Source: JBCCFW01 sp039029535 (GTDB lineage Bacteria > Acidobacteriota > JBCCFW01). Taken from it: 21,282 bases of DNA. The notes below the pieces were generated by a model. That model had not been told where the DNA came from, ran no database searches, and saw nothing but the letters and a program-made list of their open reading frames with translations. The stretch's first letter is position 1, and each line of letters opens with the position of its first letter. The position numbers and the translations under genes were made by a program. Shown here in pieces: positions 1 through 11,765 of this stretch. Location of the stretch: the NCBI GenBank assembly GCA_039029535.1, contig JBCCFW010000137.1, positions 1 to 21,282 of the forward strand, in the 5' to 3' direction.

Positions 1-2
1 CC

Positions 3-851
3 CGTACAGAAGCATTTAGTACTCAGGTTGGCGTTTGGTTTGAGTTTGCCGCCCCGCCTTCCGGGCACGTGATCGTCGATGGCCTCGCCGATCAGAGCAT
101 ATTCCCGCTCGGACTACAACTGGCCGTTCTCGGGACGGATGATGGAACCTGCACCGGAAATTTTGTTGAATTCGGAAGCCATTTTTCCGATGAAGACTTG
201 GATGAATCGGTGGAAGTCAGCTGTTTGAAAGGAGGACAGAGTTATTGGGTGTTGATAGACGGATTCGGTGCGGGGGGCATTGGAGCTTTTACCCTCGATA
301 TTAGAGATGCAGGCGATATAACGCCGCGATACTCTCTTGTCGAGACCATTTGTGCAGGAGAATCGCTGGAAGTCGCCAACAGCATTTATACGGAAACCGG
401 AACTTACGCCGATACCATCAATATTTACGAAGGCTGCGACAGTATTGTCTTTACCGATCTAACCGTTCTGGAACCGATTTCGATTCAGGTTTTACAAACC
501 GAGCCGGCCATGGGCCTCGGGGCGGAAAACGGGCGTGCCGAAGCAGTAGTCGCCGGCGGAAGCGGAAATTATCAGATCAATTGGTGCAATGGGGAAGTGG
601 GAACTGAGGCAGTGAGCCTGGTTGGTAATACGGAATGTTGTATAGAAGTGACGGATGATCTGGGATGTACAGGCAACATTTGTTTTACCGTCGACCTGGT
701 TACCTTAATTGATTTTAGCTTTGCAGGTGATTCTTTGTCTTGTTTCGGGGAAACAGACGGCGTTATCGAATTTTCAGTTGATCAGGGGATCGCTCCTTAC
801 AATTACACCTGGGAACGGATAGGAGAGGTTATGCAGGGTTCGGGAACGATC
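3..851 (+). CDS. Partial Bacteroidota-type secreted repeat protein (SprB-like/adhesin repeats), truncated at both ends
   Basis: The frame is open from base 3, so the start lies before the window; the GTG/ATG codons near 69 are internal. The first part resembles the beta-rich domain of Bacteroidota secreted proteins: an aromatic stretch (VWFEFAAPPSG), then a Cys pair, then a GGQSYWVLIDGFG-type motif. Next comes a repeat with a TICAGESLEV start and a GTYADTINIYEGCDSIV core, typical of Bacteroidota surface proteins. Two SprB-like repeats follow, with ENGRAEAVVAGGSGNYQINW and GIAPYNYTW motifs. Such proteins are normally large, exported and cell-surface bound. Base composition and codon use (ATT, GAA, TTT) differ sharply from the rest of the window. 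The right end at 851 is approximate: the repeat stops mid-domain and coiled-coil HlyD sequence follows in the same frame. Family assignment is by motif recognition only. Confidence 0.72.
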
Positions 852-865
852 GAGCAGAGTCGGCT
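835..865. other. Chimeric junction between AT-rich and GC-rich DNA
   Basis: Composition, codon use and protein family all change here. Upstream is a Bacteroidota-like repeat; downstream is a Glu/Arg/Leu-rich coiled coil of a HlyD-type adaptor. Neither protein is complete at the join, and no transposase, integrase, tRNA or repeat flanks it. The exact base cannot be fixed from sequence alone. An in-frame join arises by chance one time in three, so the continuous frame is weak evidence for a real fusion. Confidence 0.75.
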
Positions 866-1613
866 GCAGGCAGAGCAGGAGCATCGCGCTGTGCTCCGAG
901 ACCTCAGCGAGCGACGCTCCGCGATCGCTGACATGGAGCTGCAGCTCCGCGAGCTCGACCTGTCCGAGGCCGAGCTCCGAGAGCGTGACGCGGAGAGCCG
1001 CTTCGAGCTGGAGTCCCGTCTGAGCGCGGCGCGGCGGACGGTCGCGAGCCTCGAGGCCGAGCTCCAGGGCGAGCTGATCGTTCGCAGCGATCAGGCGGGC
1101 ACGGTGCTGGAGCTCGTCGTGGCCGAGGGTGAGCGGATCGATGTCGGTCACCGGCTCGGCACCCTGGACGTCGGCGCGACCGACGAACGTCTCGCCTGCT
1201 TGGCCTACTTCGAGGTCAAGGACGGCAAGAAGCTCAGGGCCGGCATGACCGTCCAGGTCGCCCCCGACTCGGTTCAGCGCGAGCGCTTCGGGAGCGTGGT
1301 GGGTCGAGTCGGCAGCGTCTCCGGCTATCCCGTGTCGACCGAGGCGGCGGCTCAGGCCATCGGCAACGCCGCGCTCGCCGGACGCATCACGGCCGAGGGT
1401 CGTCAGATCGAGGTCCACGCGAGTCTCGAGCCCGACGCCTCGACGACCTCTGGCTTCCGTTGGACCTCCCGAGGCGGTCCCGAAGGCGTGCTCACCGCGG
1501 GGACGACCGGCCTGGTCACCGTCACCGTCGAGGAACGACGTCCCGTCTCCTTCGTCATCCCGCTGCTGCGTGAGGCCACCGGCATCGGCTCCGATCCTCG
1601 AGACCGCTCGTGA
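852..1613 (+). CDS. NHLM-type bacteriocin export HlyD/membrane fusion protein, N-terminus missing
   Basis: This is the C-terminal 253 residues of a periplasmic adaptor of the HlyD class, which links an inner-membrane ABC exporter to the outer membrane. Visible in order: an alpha-helical coiled-coil hairpin rich in Glu, Arg and Leu (genome about 852-1070), a lipoyl-like beta segment (IVRSDQAGTVLELVVAEGER, about 1078-1137), and a beta-barrel region with the KLRAGMTVQVAPDSVQRERF stretch typical of adaptors. The C-terminal VEERRPVSFVIPLLRE is like that of NHLM HlyD proteins (TIGR03794, from memory). The expected N-terminal membrane helix and first half are absent because of the upstream junction. 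The stop TGA overlaps the next gene's GTG (GTGA), implying translational coupling. Family call rests on motifs plus the two NHLM ABC genes that follow. Confidence 0.8.
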   Translation, partial: EQSRLQAEQEHRAVLRDLSERRSAIADMELQLRELDLSEAELRERDAESRFELESRLSAARRTVASLEAELQGELIVRSDQAGTVLELVVAEGERIDVGHRLGTLDVGATDERLACLAYFEVKDGKKLRAGMTVQVAPDSVQRERFGSVVGRVGSVSGYPVSTEAAAQAIGNAALAGRITAEGRQIEVHASLEPDASTTSGFRWTSRGGPEGVLTAGTTGLVTVTVEERRPVSFVIPLLREATGIGSDPRDRS

Positions 1614-3826
1614 GCGACGCGGCGACTCTCGAACGGGCCGCACCTCCGCGCGTTCGCACGCCGACTCGTCTCCAAATGGAGGCGGTCGAGTGTGGTGCCG
1701 CGAGTCTCGCGATGATCCTCGAGCATCACGGCAAGCACGTGCCGCTCACCGAGCTGCGTCGCGACTGCGGTGTCGCGCGCGACGGGAGCCGGGCGTCGAA
1801 CCTGCTCAAGGCCGCACGACGACACGGCCTGGAGGCTGCCGGCTACAAGAAGGAGCTCGAGCTCGTCCGCGCGCTGGCGCCGCCGTACGTCGTCTTCTGG
1901 AACTTCAAGCACTTCCTGGTGGTCGAGGGCTTCGGCGACGACGTCGTGTACCTCAACGATCCGGCAAGCGGTCACCGGGTCGTCTCGCTCGAGGAGTTCG
2001 ACGAGGCGTACACCGGCGTGGTCCTGACCTTCGAGCCGGGAGAGGATTTCGAGCCGGGTGGTGAGCGGCCCAGTCTCGTGCGTGCGGTCGTCGATCGCCT
2101 CCAGGGCTCGCAGCGGGCTCTTCTCTACTGCCTCCTGGCGGGGCTCATGCTCGCCCTGCCCGGGCTCCTGCTCCCGGCGTTCAGCAAGATCTTCGTCGAC
2201 CGCGTGCTCATGGAGGAACGGGTCGACTGGGTGCGGCCATTGCTCCTGGCGATGGGGCTCGCCGTCGGGCTGCAGGCCGGCGTGCAGGCGCTTCAGCTCC
2301 AGGTCATGCGACGCCTGAAGGTGCGTCTCTCCGTGAGGCTCGCGAGCCGTTACCTCTGGCACCTGCTGCGCTTGCCCATGAGCTTCTACGCCCAGCGCTA
2401 CTCGGGGGAGGTGGCGAGCCGGGCGAGCCTCAACGAGCGTCTCGCCGAGCTGCTCTCGGGTCGGCTGACCGGGACGGTCATCGATCTCGTGACGATGACG
2501 CTCTACGCCGGCCTGATGTTCTGGTACGACGCCGTGCTGACCCTGGTCGGGCTCGGCTGTGCGGCGGGCAACGTGGTCGCCCTTCACCTGCTGCGCCGAC
2601 GCCGAGTCGAGGCCAACCTCCGGATGCGCCAGGCCCTCGGCAAGGTCTCGGGCGAGTCCATCGCCTTGCTCCACCGCATGGAAACGATCAAGGCCTCGGG
2701 TCGCGAGTCCGAGTCCTTCGCCCGCTGGTCCGGGCTGTACGTGCGCGCTGCCAACACGACAGCGGAGCTCGCCGCGTCGAGCCAAAGCTTGAGCGTGCTG
2801 CCGACCTTCCTCACGCAGCTCGCTACCGTTCTCATTCTCATCGTCGGTGGTTGGCGGGTCATCCAGGGCGACGTGACCGTCGGGACCCTGGTGGCTCTTC
2901 AGGCCTTGATGGTGAGCTTCCTCCGCCCGGTCGGTGACCTGGTCGAGCTGGGGGGGACCATCCAGGAGCTGGAAGGCGACCTCGCCCGGCTCGACGACGT
3001 GCTCGCTCATGACGCGCTCGCCGAGAGCGCAGGGCCGACGGGACGAACGCTCTCGGGGACACGCCGCTCCGATGGACGCGTGCTCGAGCTCGACGGAAGC
3101 GTCGAGCTGCGTGACGTCACCTTCGGCTACAACCCCCTCGATCTACCGTTCCTCTCGGACTTCTCGCTGGCCATCGAGCCAGGACAGAGGGTCGCGCTGG
3201 TCGGTGGGTCGGGCTCGGGCAAGACGACCGTCGCCGGCTTGGTCGGTGACCTTCATCGACCTTGGTCCGGCGAGATCCTGTTCGACGGTCGAGCTCGGGC
3301 CGAGCTGTCACCGGCGGCGCTCACCGGCTCGCTGGCCCTGGTGAGCCAGGAGATCTTCCTCTTCGCCGGGACCGTGCGAGACAATCTCACGCTCTGGGAC
3401 GCGACCATCCCGGACGAGGAGCTGCTGCGGGCCTGTGCCGACGCCGAGATCCTCGACACCGTGCTGGGGCTGCCTGGCGGCCTCGACGGCGTGCTGCTCG
3501 AGGGCGGCGCCAACCTGAGCGGCGGACAACGTCAGCGTCTCGAGCTGGCGAGGGCTCTCGTCGGCTCGCCGTCGTTGCTCGTCCTCGACGAGGCGACGAG
3601 CGCCCTGGATGCCGAGACCGAGGAAGCGATCGATCGCAACCTGCGGATGCGGGGCTGCACCTGTCTCATCGTCGCTCACCGTCTCAGCACGATCCGCGAC
3701 TGTGATCGCATCCTCGTCATGGAGCGGGGACGCGTCGTCGAGCAGGGCACGCACGACGAGCTCTGGTCCCGCTCCGGTGCCTACGCCGCGCTGCTCCGTG
3801 CCGGTGGCGACACGGTGGGGGCGTGA
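1610..3826 (+). CDS. NHLM/NHLP-type peptidase-containing ABC exporter (C39 peptidase + ABC)
   Basis: 738 residues. It is predicted to remove the leader of a precursor peptide, usually after a double-glycine type site, and to export the product across the inner membrane. Residues 15-140 are a C39 peptidase with apparently complete catalytic residues: Q22, C28 (in VECGAAS), H101 (FKHFLVV) and D117 (NDPASG). A six-helix ABC membrane domain spans about 165-450, with hydrophobic runs near 170-190, 208-225, 290-325 and 400-440. The ATPase follows: Walker A 532-539, Q-loop Q580, LSGGQ 636-640, Walker B with D660/E661, and H690. Start is GTG 1610, overlapping the HlyD stop as GTGA. The organisation matches TIGR03796-type NHLM exporters and PCAT proteins. 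The domain call is secure; the NHLM subtype follows from the two-ABC-plus-HlyD gene set. Confidence 0.92.
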   Translation: MSDAATLERAAPPRVRTPTRLQMEAVECGAASLAMILEHHGKHVPLTELRRDCGVARDGSRASNLLKAARRHGLEAAGYKKELELVRALAPPYVVFWNFKHFLVVEGFGDDVVYLNDPASGHRVVSLEEFDEAYTGVVLTFEPGEDFEPGGERPSLVRAVVDRLQGSQRALLYCLLAGLMLALPGLLLPAFSKIFVDRVLMEERVDWVRPLLLAMGLAVGLQAGVQALQLQVMRRLKVRLSVRLASRYLWHLLRLPMSFYAQRYSGEVASRASLNERLAELLSGRLTGTVIDLVTMTLYAGLMFWYDAVLTLVGLGCAAGNVVALHLLRRRRVEANLRMRQALGKVSGESIALLHRMETIKASGRESESFARWSGLYVRAANTTAELAASSQSLSVLPTFLTQLATVLILIVGGWRVIQGDVTVGTLVALQALMVSFLRPVGDLVELGGTIQELEGDLARLDDVLAHDALAESAGPTGRTLSGTRRSDGRVLELDGSVELRDVTFGYNPLDLPFLSDFSLAIEPGQRVALVGGSGSGKTTVAGLVGDLHRPWSGEILFDGRARAELSPAALTGSLALVSQEIFLFAGTVRDNLTLWDATIPDEELLRACADAEILDTVLGLPGGLDGVLLEGGANLSGGQRQRLELARALVGSPSLLVLDEATSALDAETEEAIDRNLRMRGCTCLIVAHRLSTIRDCDRILVMERGRVVEQGTHDELWSRSGAYAALLRAGGDTVGA

Positions 3827-6738
3827 TGGCGGCCTTGCGATCCGTGGATGCGAGTGGCACGACGCGTCGTCTCCCGTCGAACCAGGTTCTCGTGCTCGAC
3901 GAGCCACGACTCCTGCGCGTGGTCGTCTCGGGAACGGTGGCGGTGTTCTCGACACGACTCGAAGACGGACGCCCAGCCGGTGCGCGTCGCTTCCTGTTTC
4001 GGGCCCAGCCAGGAAGCCCGTTCCTCGGATGGCGTCCCCGTGGCGGACGCGGGCTGTTGGCGGTCGCCGTCGGTGAGGTCGAGCTCGACGAGCGAGAGCT
4101 CCTGGAGGAGGCCGGGCCGATGCCCGAGCCGATCGCGCGACTCGTCGAATCGTGGTGCGTCAGCCTCACCGCCTTGATGAGGGGCGGGGAGCGACCGCGG
4201 CTCATCACCCGCGTCGGCGGCGCTCGTGAGGTCGAGCTGGAGAGCGGCGCGGCCCTGCTTCCGGCTCGTGACACCCAGGTCTGGGCCGAGGTGCAAGAAG
4301 GGCGGGCCGCCTGGCTCGGTGAGGACCACCTCGCGATCGAGTCGGGCTCGGGCTGGTTTCCGCTGACCTCTGGATCGTGGCTCAAGGCCGAGGGCTTGAC
4401 CAAGGCGCGGAGTCGTCGTGTCGAGGACCTCACGGTGACCGAGCTGCTCGCCGGGCTCGATGAGCTTCACCGCCTTGTGGAGAGTCAGCTCGGCGCGCTC
4501 GAAGAACGTGAGACGGAAGAAGCCACGCGAAGAGAGCGAGAGCGTCGCGGGCGACAGGCGAAGTCGACGCGGGTTGCCCTCCAGGACATCGCCTCGGTTC
4601 TCGATGGCGGTCAGCCTCTTCCCGAGCTGGAGACACCGCTGCTCACGGCGGCCGCGATCGTCGCCCGGCATCTCGGCGTGACCTTGAAGCCACCCCGCCG
4701 GGTCGAGGAGCTGGCCGAGGCATCCGAGCCGCTCGAGCTGATCGCGCGGGCCTCGCGCCTTCGTGTTCGACGGGTGCTCTTGCGACCCGACTGGTGGCTG
4801 TCCGATGCCGGACCGCTGATCGCCTCGCTGGGGAAGGAGAGACGACCGGTCGCGCTTCTCCCGAGCGGGAGCGACGGTTACGACATCGTCGATCCGATCG
4901 ACGGCTCCCGTCGTGCGCTGGAGCCCATCGATCGAGAGCAGCTCGCCCCCGAGGCCCACGCCCTGCACGTCCCGCTTCCCGAGGGCCTGCGGCGTCTACC
5001 GGAGCTGGCGAGATTCTCTCTCCGCGGGCGGGGGACCGACCTCGCCCTCGTCGTCGTGACGGCGCTGGCGGCGACCGTGCTCGGCTTCGTGACGCCGGTG
5101 GCCACCGCTGCGGTCATGGACTCCGCCATCCCCGGAGCCGATGGGCGCTTCCTGCTCGAGATGGGCCTGGCCATGGGCGCCGCCGCATTCGGTGCTGCGT
5201 TGCTCACGCTCGCTCAAGGGTTCATCGTCCTCCGCACGAGCGTTCATGCCGACCTCACTGCCCAGTGCGCGACCTGGGACCGCTTGCTTCGGGTCCGACC
5301 GTCGTTCTTCCGGAGGTACTCGAGCGGTGACCTTCTCGACCGTGCGACGACCGTGCGTTCGGTGAGCCAGGAGCTCAACGGCGTCGCCCTGCGCTCCGTG
5401 TTGGTCGGGTTGATGTCCGTGCTCAACCTGGGGCTCCTGTTCCACTACGAGAGCACGCTGGCGCTGGTCGCGGTCGGGGCGGGAGCGAGCCTTCTCCTGG
5501 CGTCGCTGGCGGCAGCGCGCGTCCTGCGCCCCCGGCTCGTCGCCTTGCAGGAGAGTCGGGGCCAGGTGTTCGGCCTGGTGGTGCAGCTCATCGGCGGTGT
5601 CGCCAAGCTGCGCACCGCCGGAGCCGAGAAGCGAGCCTACGGTCACTGGATGCGACGGCAGGCGCATCAGCTTCGGCTCGTGCGCTCGACCCAGGCGATT
5701 CAGGACGTGATGACGATCGTCAACCAGGCGCTCCCGACCCTGGCGACCCTCCTGCTGTTCTTCGTGGCGTCCGACCTGCTGTTGGCCAGCGAGGCGGCGG
5801 CGGGAGGCGGCGCTCCTGATGAGGAGGGAGAGCCTCTCGGCCTGGGTGGCTTCCTCGCGTTCAACACGGCCTTCGGCACCTTCCTCGCCGGCGTGACGGG
5901 GATGAGCCAGACGATCATCGGCTTGCTCGACACCTTGCAGAAGAGTCGACGCATTCGGCCCCTGCTCGAGGAGCCACTGGAGACGACCGAGACCGCGGCC
6001 GACCCCGGGCGTCTTCGCGGTGGCTTGGCCCTGGAGAGCGTCGTCTTCCGCTACCGCGAGGATGGGCCCGTCACCCTCGACGACGTCAGCTTCAGCGCCC
6101 AGCCGGGGGAGTTCGTCGCGCTGGTGGGGCCGTCCGGCTCGGGCAAGTCCACCGTGCTGCGTCTCGTGCTGGGTCTCGAGCGACCGAGCGCTGGTCGGGT
6201 GTTGCTCGACGGTCGGGACCTCGACGGCCTCGACGTGCTGGCCGTGCGGCGGCAGGTCGGCACGGTGTTGCAGCTCGGTCGGGTCAACGCCGGCTCGATC
6301 CTGTCGAACATCCGTGGCGGCAACGACTTGACCCTCGACGAGGCCTGGGCCGCGGCCGAGGACGCGGGCCTCGCCGCCGACATCAGGGAGATGCCCATGC
6401 AGATGCACACGGTGGTCAGCGAGGGTGGCGGCAACCTCTCCGGCGGCCAGCGGCAGCGCCTGCTCATCGCGGCGGCCCTCGCCACGCAGCCCGAGCTCAT
6501 CCTGTTCGACGAGGCGACCAGCGCCCTCGACAACCCGACCCAGGAGACCGTGAGCCGCGCCCTGGAGCGGCGACGGGTGACGCGAGTGGTCGTCGCTCAC
6601 CGCCTGTCCACCATCGAGAAGGCGGACCGCATCCTCGTGCTCGACGCAGGCCGGATCGTCCAGGAGGGGACGTACGACGAGCTCTCCCGGCAAGACGGCC
6701 TCTTCCGCCGGATGGTCGCTCGTCAGGTGGCGTCGTGA
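3823..6738 (+). CDS. NHLM-type second ABC exporter, long N-terminal region
   Basis: 971 residues. It is the second ABC subunit of NHLM export sets (TIGR03797-like), presumably pairing with the upstream exporter. Residues 1-100 look beta-rich, with a VVVSGTVAVF segment reminiscent of cyclic-nucleotide-binding or cupin-like sensor folds (inference). Residues about 200-240 are charged and helical. Residues about 270-390 resemble a C39-like domain without catalytic residues: no Cys precedes the helix at the expected place, while a DPIDGS motif remains. The membrane domain is about 400-700. The ATPase has Walker A 769-776, LSGGQ 872-876, Walker B D896/E897 and H926. GTG 3823 overlaps the previous stop (GTGA) and is followed at once by an in-frame ATG at 3826, so the start is ambiguous by one residue. 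An acidic Gly-rich loop sits near residues 656-672. Confidence 0.9.
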   Translation: MMAALRSVDASGTTRRLPSNQVLVLDEPRLLRVVVSGTVAVFSTRLEDGRPAGARRFLFRAQPGSPFLGWRPRGGRGLLAVAVGEVELDERELLEEAGPMPEPIARLVESWCVSLTALMRGGERPRLITRVGGAREVELESGAALLPARDTQVWAEVQEGRAAWLGEDHLAIESGSGWFPLTSGSWLKAEGLTKARSRRVEDLTVTELLAGLDELHRLVESQLGALEERETEEATRRERERRGRQAKSTRVALQDIASVLDGGQPLPELETPLLTAAAIVARHLGVTLKPPRRVEELAEASEPLELIARASRLRVRRVLLRPDWWLSDAGPLIASLGKERRPVALLPSGSDGYDIVDPIDGSRRALEPIDREQLAPEAHALHVPLPEGLRRLPELARFSLRGRGTDLALVVVTALAATVLGFVTPVATAAVMDSAIPGADGRFLLEMGLAMGAAAFGAALLTLAQGFIVLRTSVHADLTAQCATWDRLLRVRPSFFRRYSSGDLLDRATTVRSVSQELNGVALRSVLVGLMSVLNLGLLFHYESTLALVAVGAGASLLLASLAAARVLRPRLVALQESRGQVFGLVVQLIGGVAKLRTAGAEKRAYGHWMRRQAHQLRLVRSTQAIQDVMTIVNQALPTLATLLLFFVASDLLLASEAAAGGGAPDEEGEPLGLGGFLAFNTAFGTFLAGVTGMSQTIIGLLDTLQKSRRIRPLLEEPLETTETAADPGRLRGGLALESVVFRYREDGPVTLDDVSFSAQPGEFVALVGPSGSGKSTVLRLVLGLERPSAGRVLLDGRDLDGLDVLAVRRQVGTVLQLGRVNAGSILSNIRGGNDLTLDEAWAAAEDAGLAADIREMPMQMHTVVSEGGGNLSGGQRQRLLIAAALATQPELILFDEATSALDNPTQETVSRALERRRVTRVVVAHRLSTIEKADRILVLDAGRIVQEGTYDELSRQDGLFRRMVARQVAS

Positions 6739-6759
6739 GAGTGAAGGACGGCCGGTGGC

Positions 6760-7375
6760 ATGATTCGCGGAGCGGAGCCACCGCCTGCGAGGTCGTTCTT
6801 GAGTCCGTCGCCGTCAGCGCGAGACCAGGTCCGCGCTGCCATCGAGAAGATGGCGGCCGGCGACGCGAGCGCCCAGGAGGGGCTCATGTCGCTCGTCTAC
6901 GACGAGCTGCGCGCCCTCGCCGGCGGCTTCCTGAAGCGCGAACGGGACGACCACACCCTCCAGCCCACCGCCTTGGTCCACGAGGTCTACCTGAAGCTGG
7001 CTGGCGAGCCGGACGAGACCTGGAACGATGCCCTCCACTTCAAGGCCGTGGCCGTCCGGGCCATGCGACGCATCCTCGTCGATCACGCGAGACAGAAGGG
7101 TGCCGACAAGAGAGGCGGCGACTGGCAGCGGATCACCCTGCGCTCGGTGATCACGCCCGACCCCGAGCTCGAGCGGGGCATCGACCTCGTCGACCTGGAC
7201 CGGGCGCTCGCCAAGCTCGAGCGGCTTCACGAGCGTCAGGCGCGCGTGGTGGAGCTGCGTTTCCTGGGGGGGCTCACCGTGCGTGAGACCGCCCAGCTTC
7301 TCGACATCAACGAGAGCACCGTCAAGGCGGACTGGTCCGTCGCTCGGTTGTTCCTGGTCCAGGAGCTCGGGGAGA

Positions 7376-7383
<8 letters not shown>
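6760..7383 (+). CDS. ECF-type RNA polymerase sigma factor (TIGR02999/Sig70-ECF-like)
   Basis: 207 residues from ATG 6760. The region 2 signature is clear: LVYDELRALAGGFLKRE, then HTLQPTALVHEVYLKL and FKAVAVRAMRRILVDHARQK. Region 4 has the helix-turn-helix LGGLTVRETAQLLDINESTV followed by KADWSVARLFL. These motifs match the sigma subfamily TIGR02999, abundant in Planctomycetota and Acidobacteriota and commonly found beside Ser/Thr kinases rather than classical anti-sigma factors. It lies 21 nt after the ABC gene on the same strand, so co-transcription is likely. The ATG has only a poor ribosome binding site; a TTG at 6799 with GAGG upstream would give 194 residues, nearer the usual length. The role is to direct RNA polymerase to a small regulon, targets unknown. 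Confidence 0.92.
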
Positions 7384-10968
<3,585 letters not shown>

Positions 10969-10972
<4 letters not shown>

Positions 10973-11628
10973 TCGGCGTGGGCTCGTAGCCGTTCCAGGC
11001 CGTCGAGGATCAGGTCGAGCCCGAACTCGAAGTCGTGCAGGCCGTCATGGCGACCGGCCGCCACCTCTTGCGCCAGCCCGTTGAGATGCGGGTAACGGTC
11101 GGCAGGAATCATCGGCAGGTGAGCCTGCGCAGCCTCGCGGTACTTCCCTGGCGCGAGGGGAAAGCTCATCTCCTGGAGCGTGAACCCGTGCACGTGATTG
11201 TCGATGGCGTTCCATGCGTGATCGGCGACGGCGTAGGAGAAACCGGCCTCTCGGAGACATCCGATCGTGGCATCGACGAAGCGCAGCATCGACGGACCCA
11301 CGTTGACTCGCGACATCATCATCAGCGAGGCCCAGGGGTGACGCAGCAAGACTTCCCGTGCCGAGATCGCACGTCGACGTAGGGTGGCCCGCCAGTCTCC
11401 TCCGGGAACGGGGAGCTCGATCTCACCGACCACGAGGTCCACGATGCCGTCGAGGACGTCGTCCTTGTTGGCAACGTGCTTGTAGAGCGACATCGCCTCG
11501 ACTCCCAGCGCCTCGCCGAGCTTGCGCATGGAGAGCCCCTCCACGCCGCCCCGATCGGCGAGGGTGACGGCGACTCGCAGCACGCGCTCTCGGCTCAAGG
11601 GCCGGCCTGTCTTGCGCTTCTTGGCCAC
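10969..11628 (-). CDS. TetR-family transcriptional repressor
   Basis: 219 residues. The N-terminal DNA-binding domain has RERVLRVAVTLADRGGVEGL followed by the recognition part SMRKLGEALGVEAMSLYKHV (34-52), the standard TetR pattern. The C-terminal half resembles the TetR_C_1 type ligand-binding domain, with WRATLRRRAISAREVLLRHP and a helical end FEFGLDLILDGLERL. The GTG at 11628 is chosen because AGGTGG lies just upstream and the family normally starts 10-15 residues before the first helix; an in-frame extension to 11826 would add 66 residues unlike the family. It diverges from the oxidoreductase gene, with a palindrome between them that is its probable operator. Its stop shares a CTAG with the kinase stop. 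The inducer is unknown. Confidence 0.9.
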
Positions 11629-11678
11629 TGCTCCACCTGACCGGTTGTGAGCCGGGCATGGCGTGCTTGTCGGCTCAG

Positions 11679-11693
11679 GCTTACAGTGTAAGC
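11679..11693. promoter_or_regulatory. Candidate TetR operator, perfect 15-bp palindrome
   Basis: GCTTACAGTGTAAGC is a perfect inverted repeat: 7-bp arms GCTTACA/TGTAAGC around a central G at 11686. It lies 50 nt upstream of the tetR start and 72 nt upstream of the oxidoreductase GTG, in a divergent intergenic region. The size and TTACA-type arms fit TetR-family operators. No second copy is seen in the region. Binding itself is inferred. Confidence 0.65.
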
Positions 11694-11714
11694 TCCTTCT
11701 CGCCAGCCCGCCAA
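11685..11714 (-). promoter_or_regulatory. Possible tetR promoter overlapping the operator
   Basis: On the minus strand, TTGGCG (11714-11709, 4/6 to the -35 consensus) and TACACT (11690-11685, 4/6 to the -10) are separated by 18 nt. The -10 lies inside the palindrome, so repressor binding would block it (autoregulation). Promoter calls by eye in GC-rich DNA are weak. Confidence 0.3.
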
Positions 11715-11765
11715 GTGAAGGCCGTTTCGGCTCATCGCAGCTCGGGTGGCCATCATGGAGTCCCC

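Noticed and set aside
69..1613. A single 514-residue fusion of a surface-repeat protein and a HlyD adaptor
   Set aside because: Composition and codon use change abruptly at about 850 and both halves are truncated mid-domain; a chimera is far more likely than a real fusion.
1403..6693. Long minus-strand frames (535, 395 and 565 codons) opposite the HlyD and ABC exporter genes
   Set aside because: They are mirror frames of well-recognised genes, with low-complexity charged translations and no family motifs.
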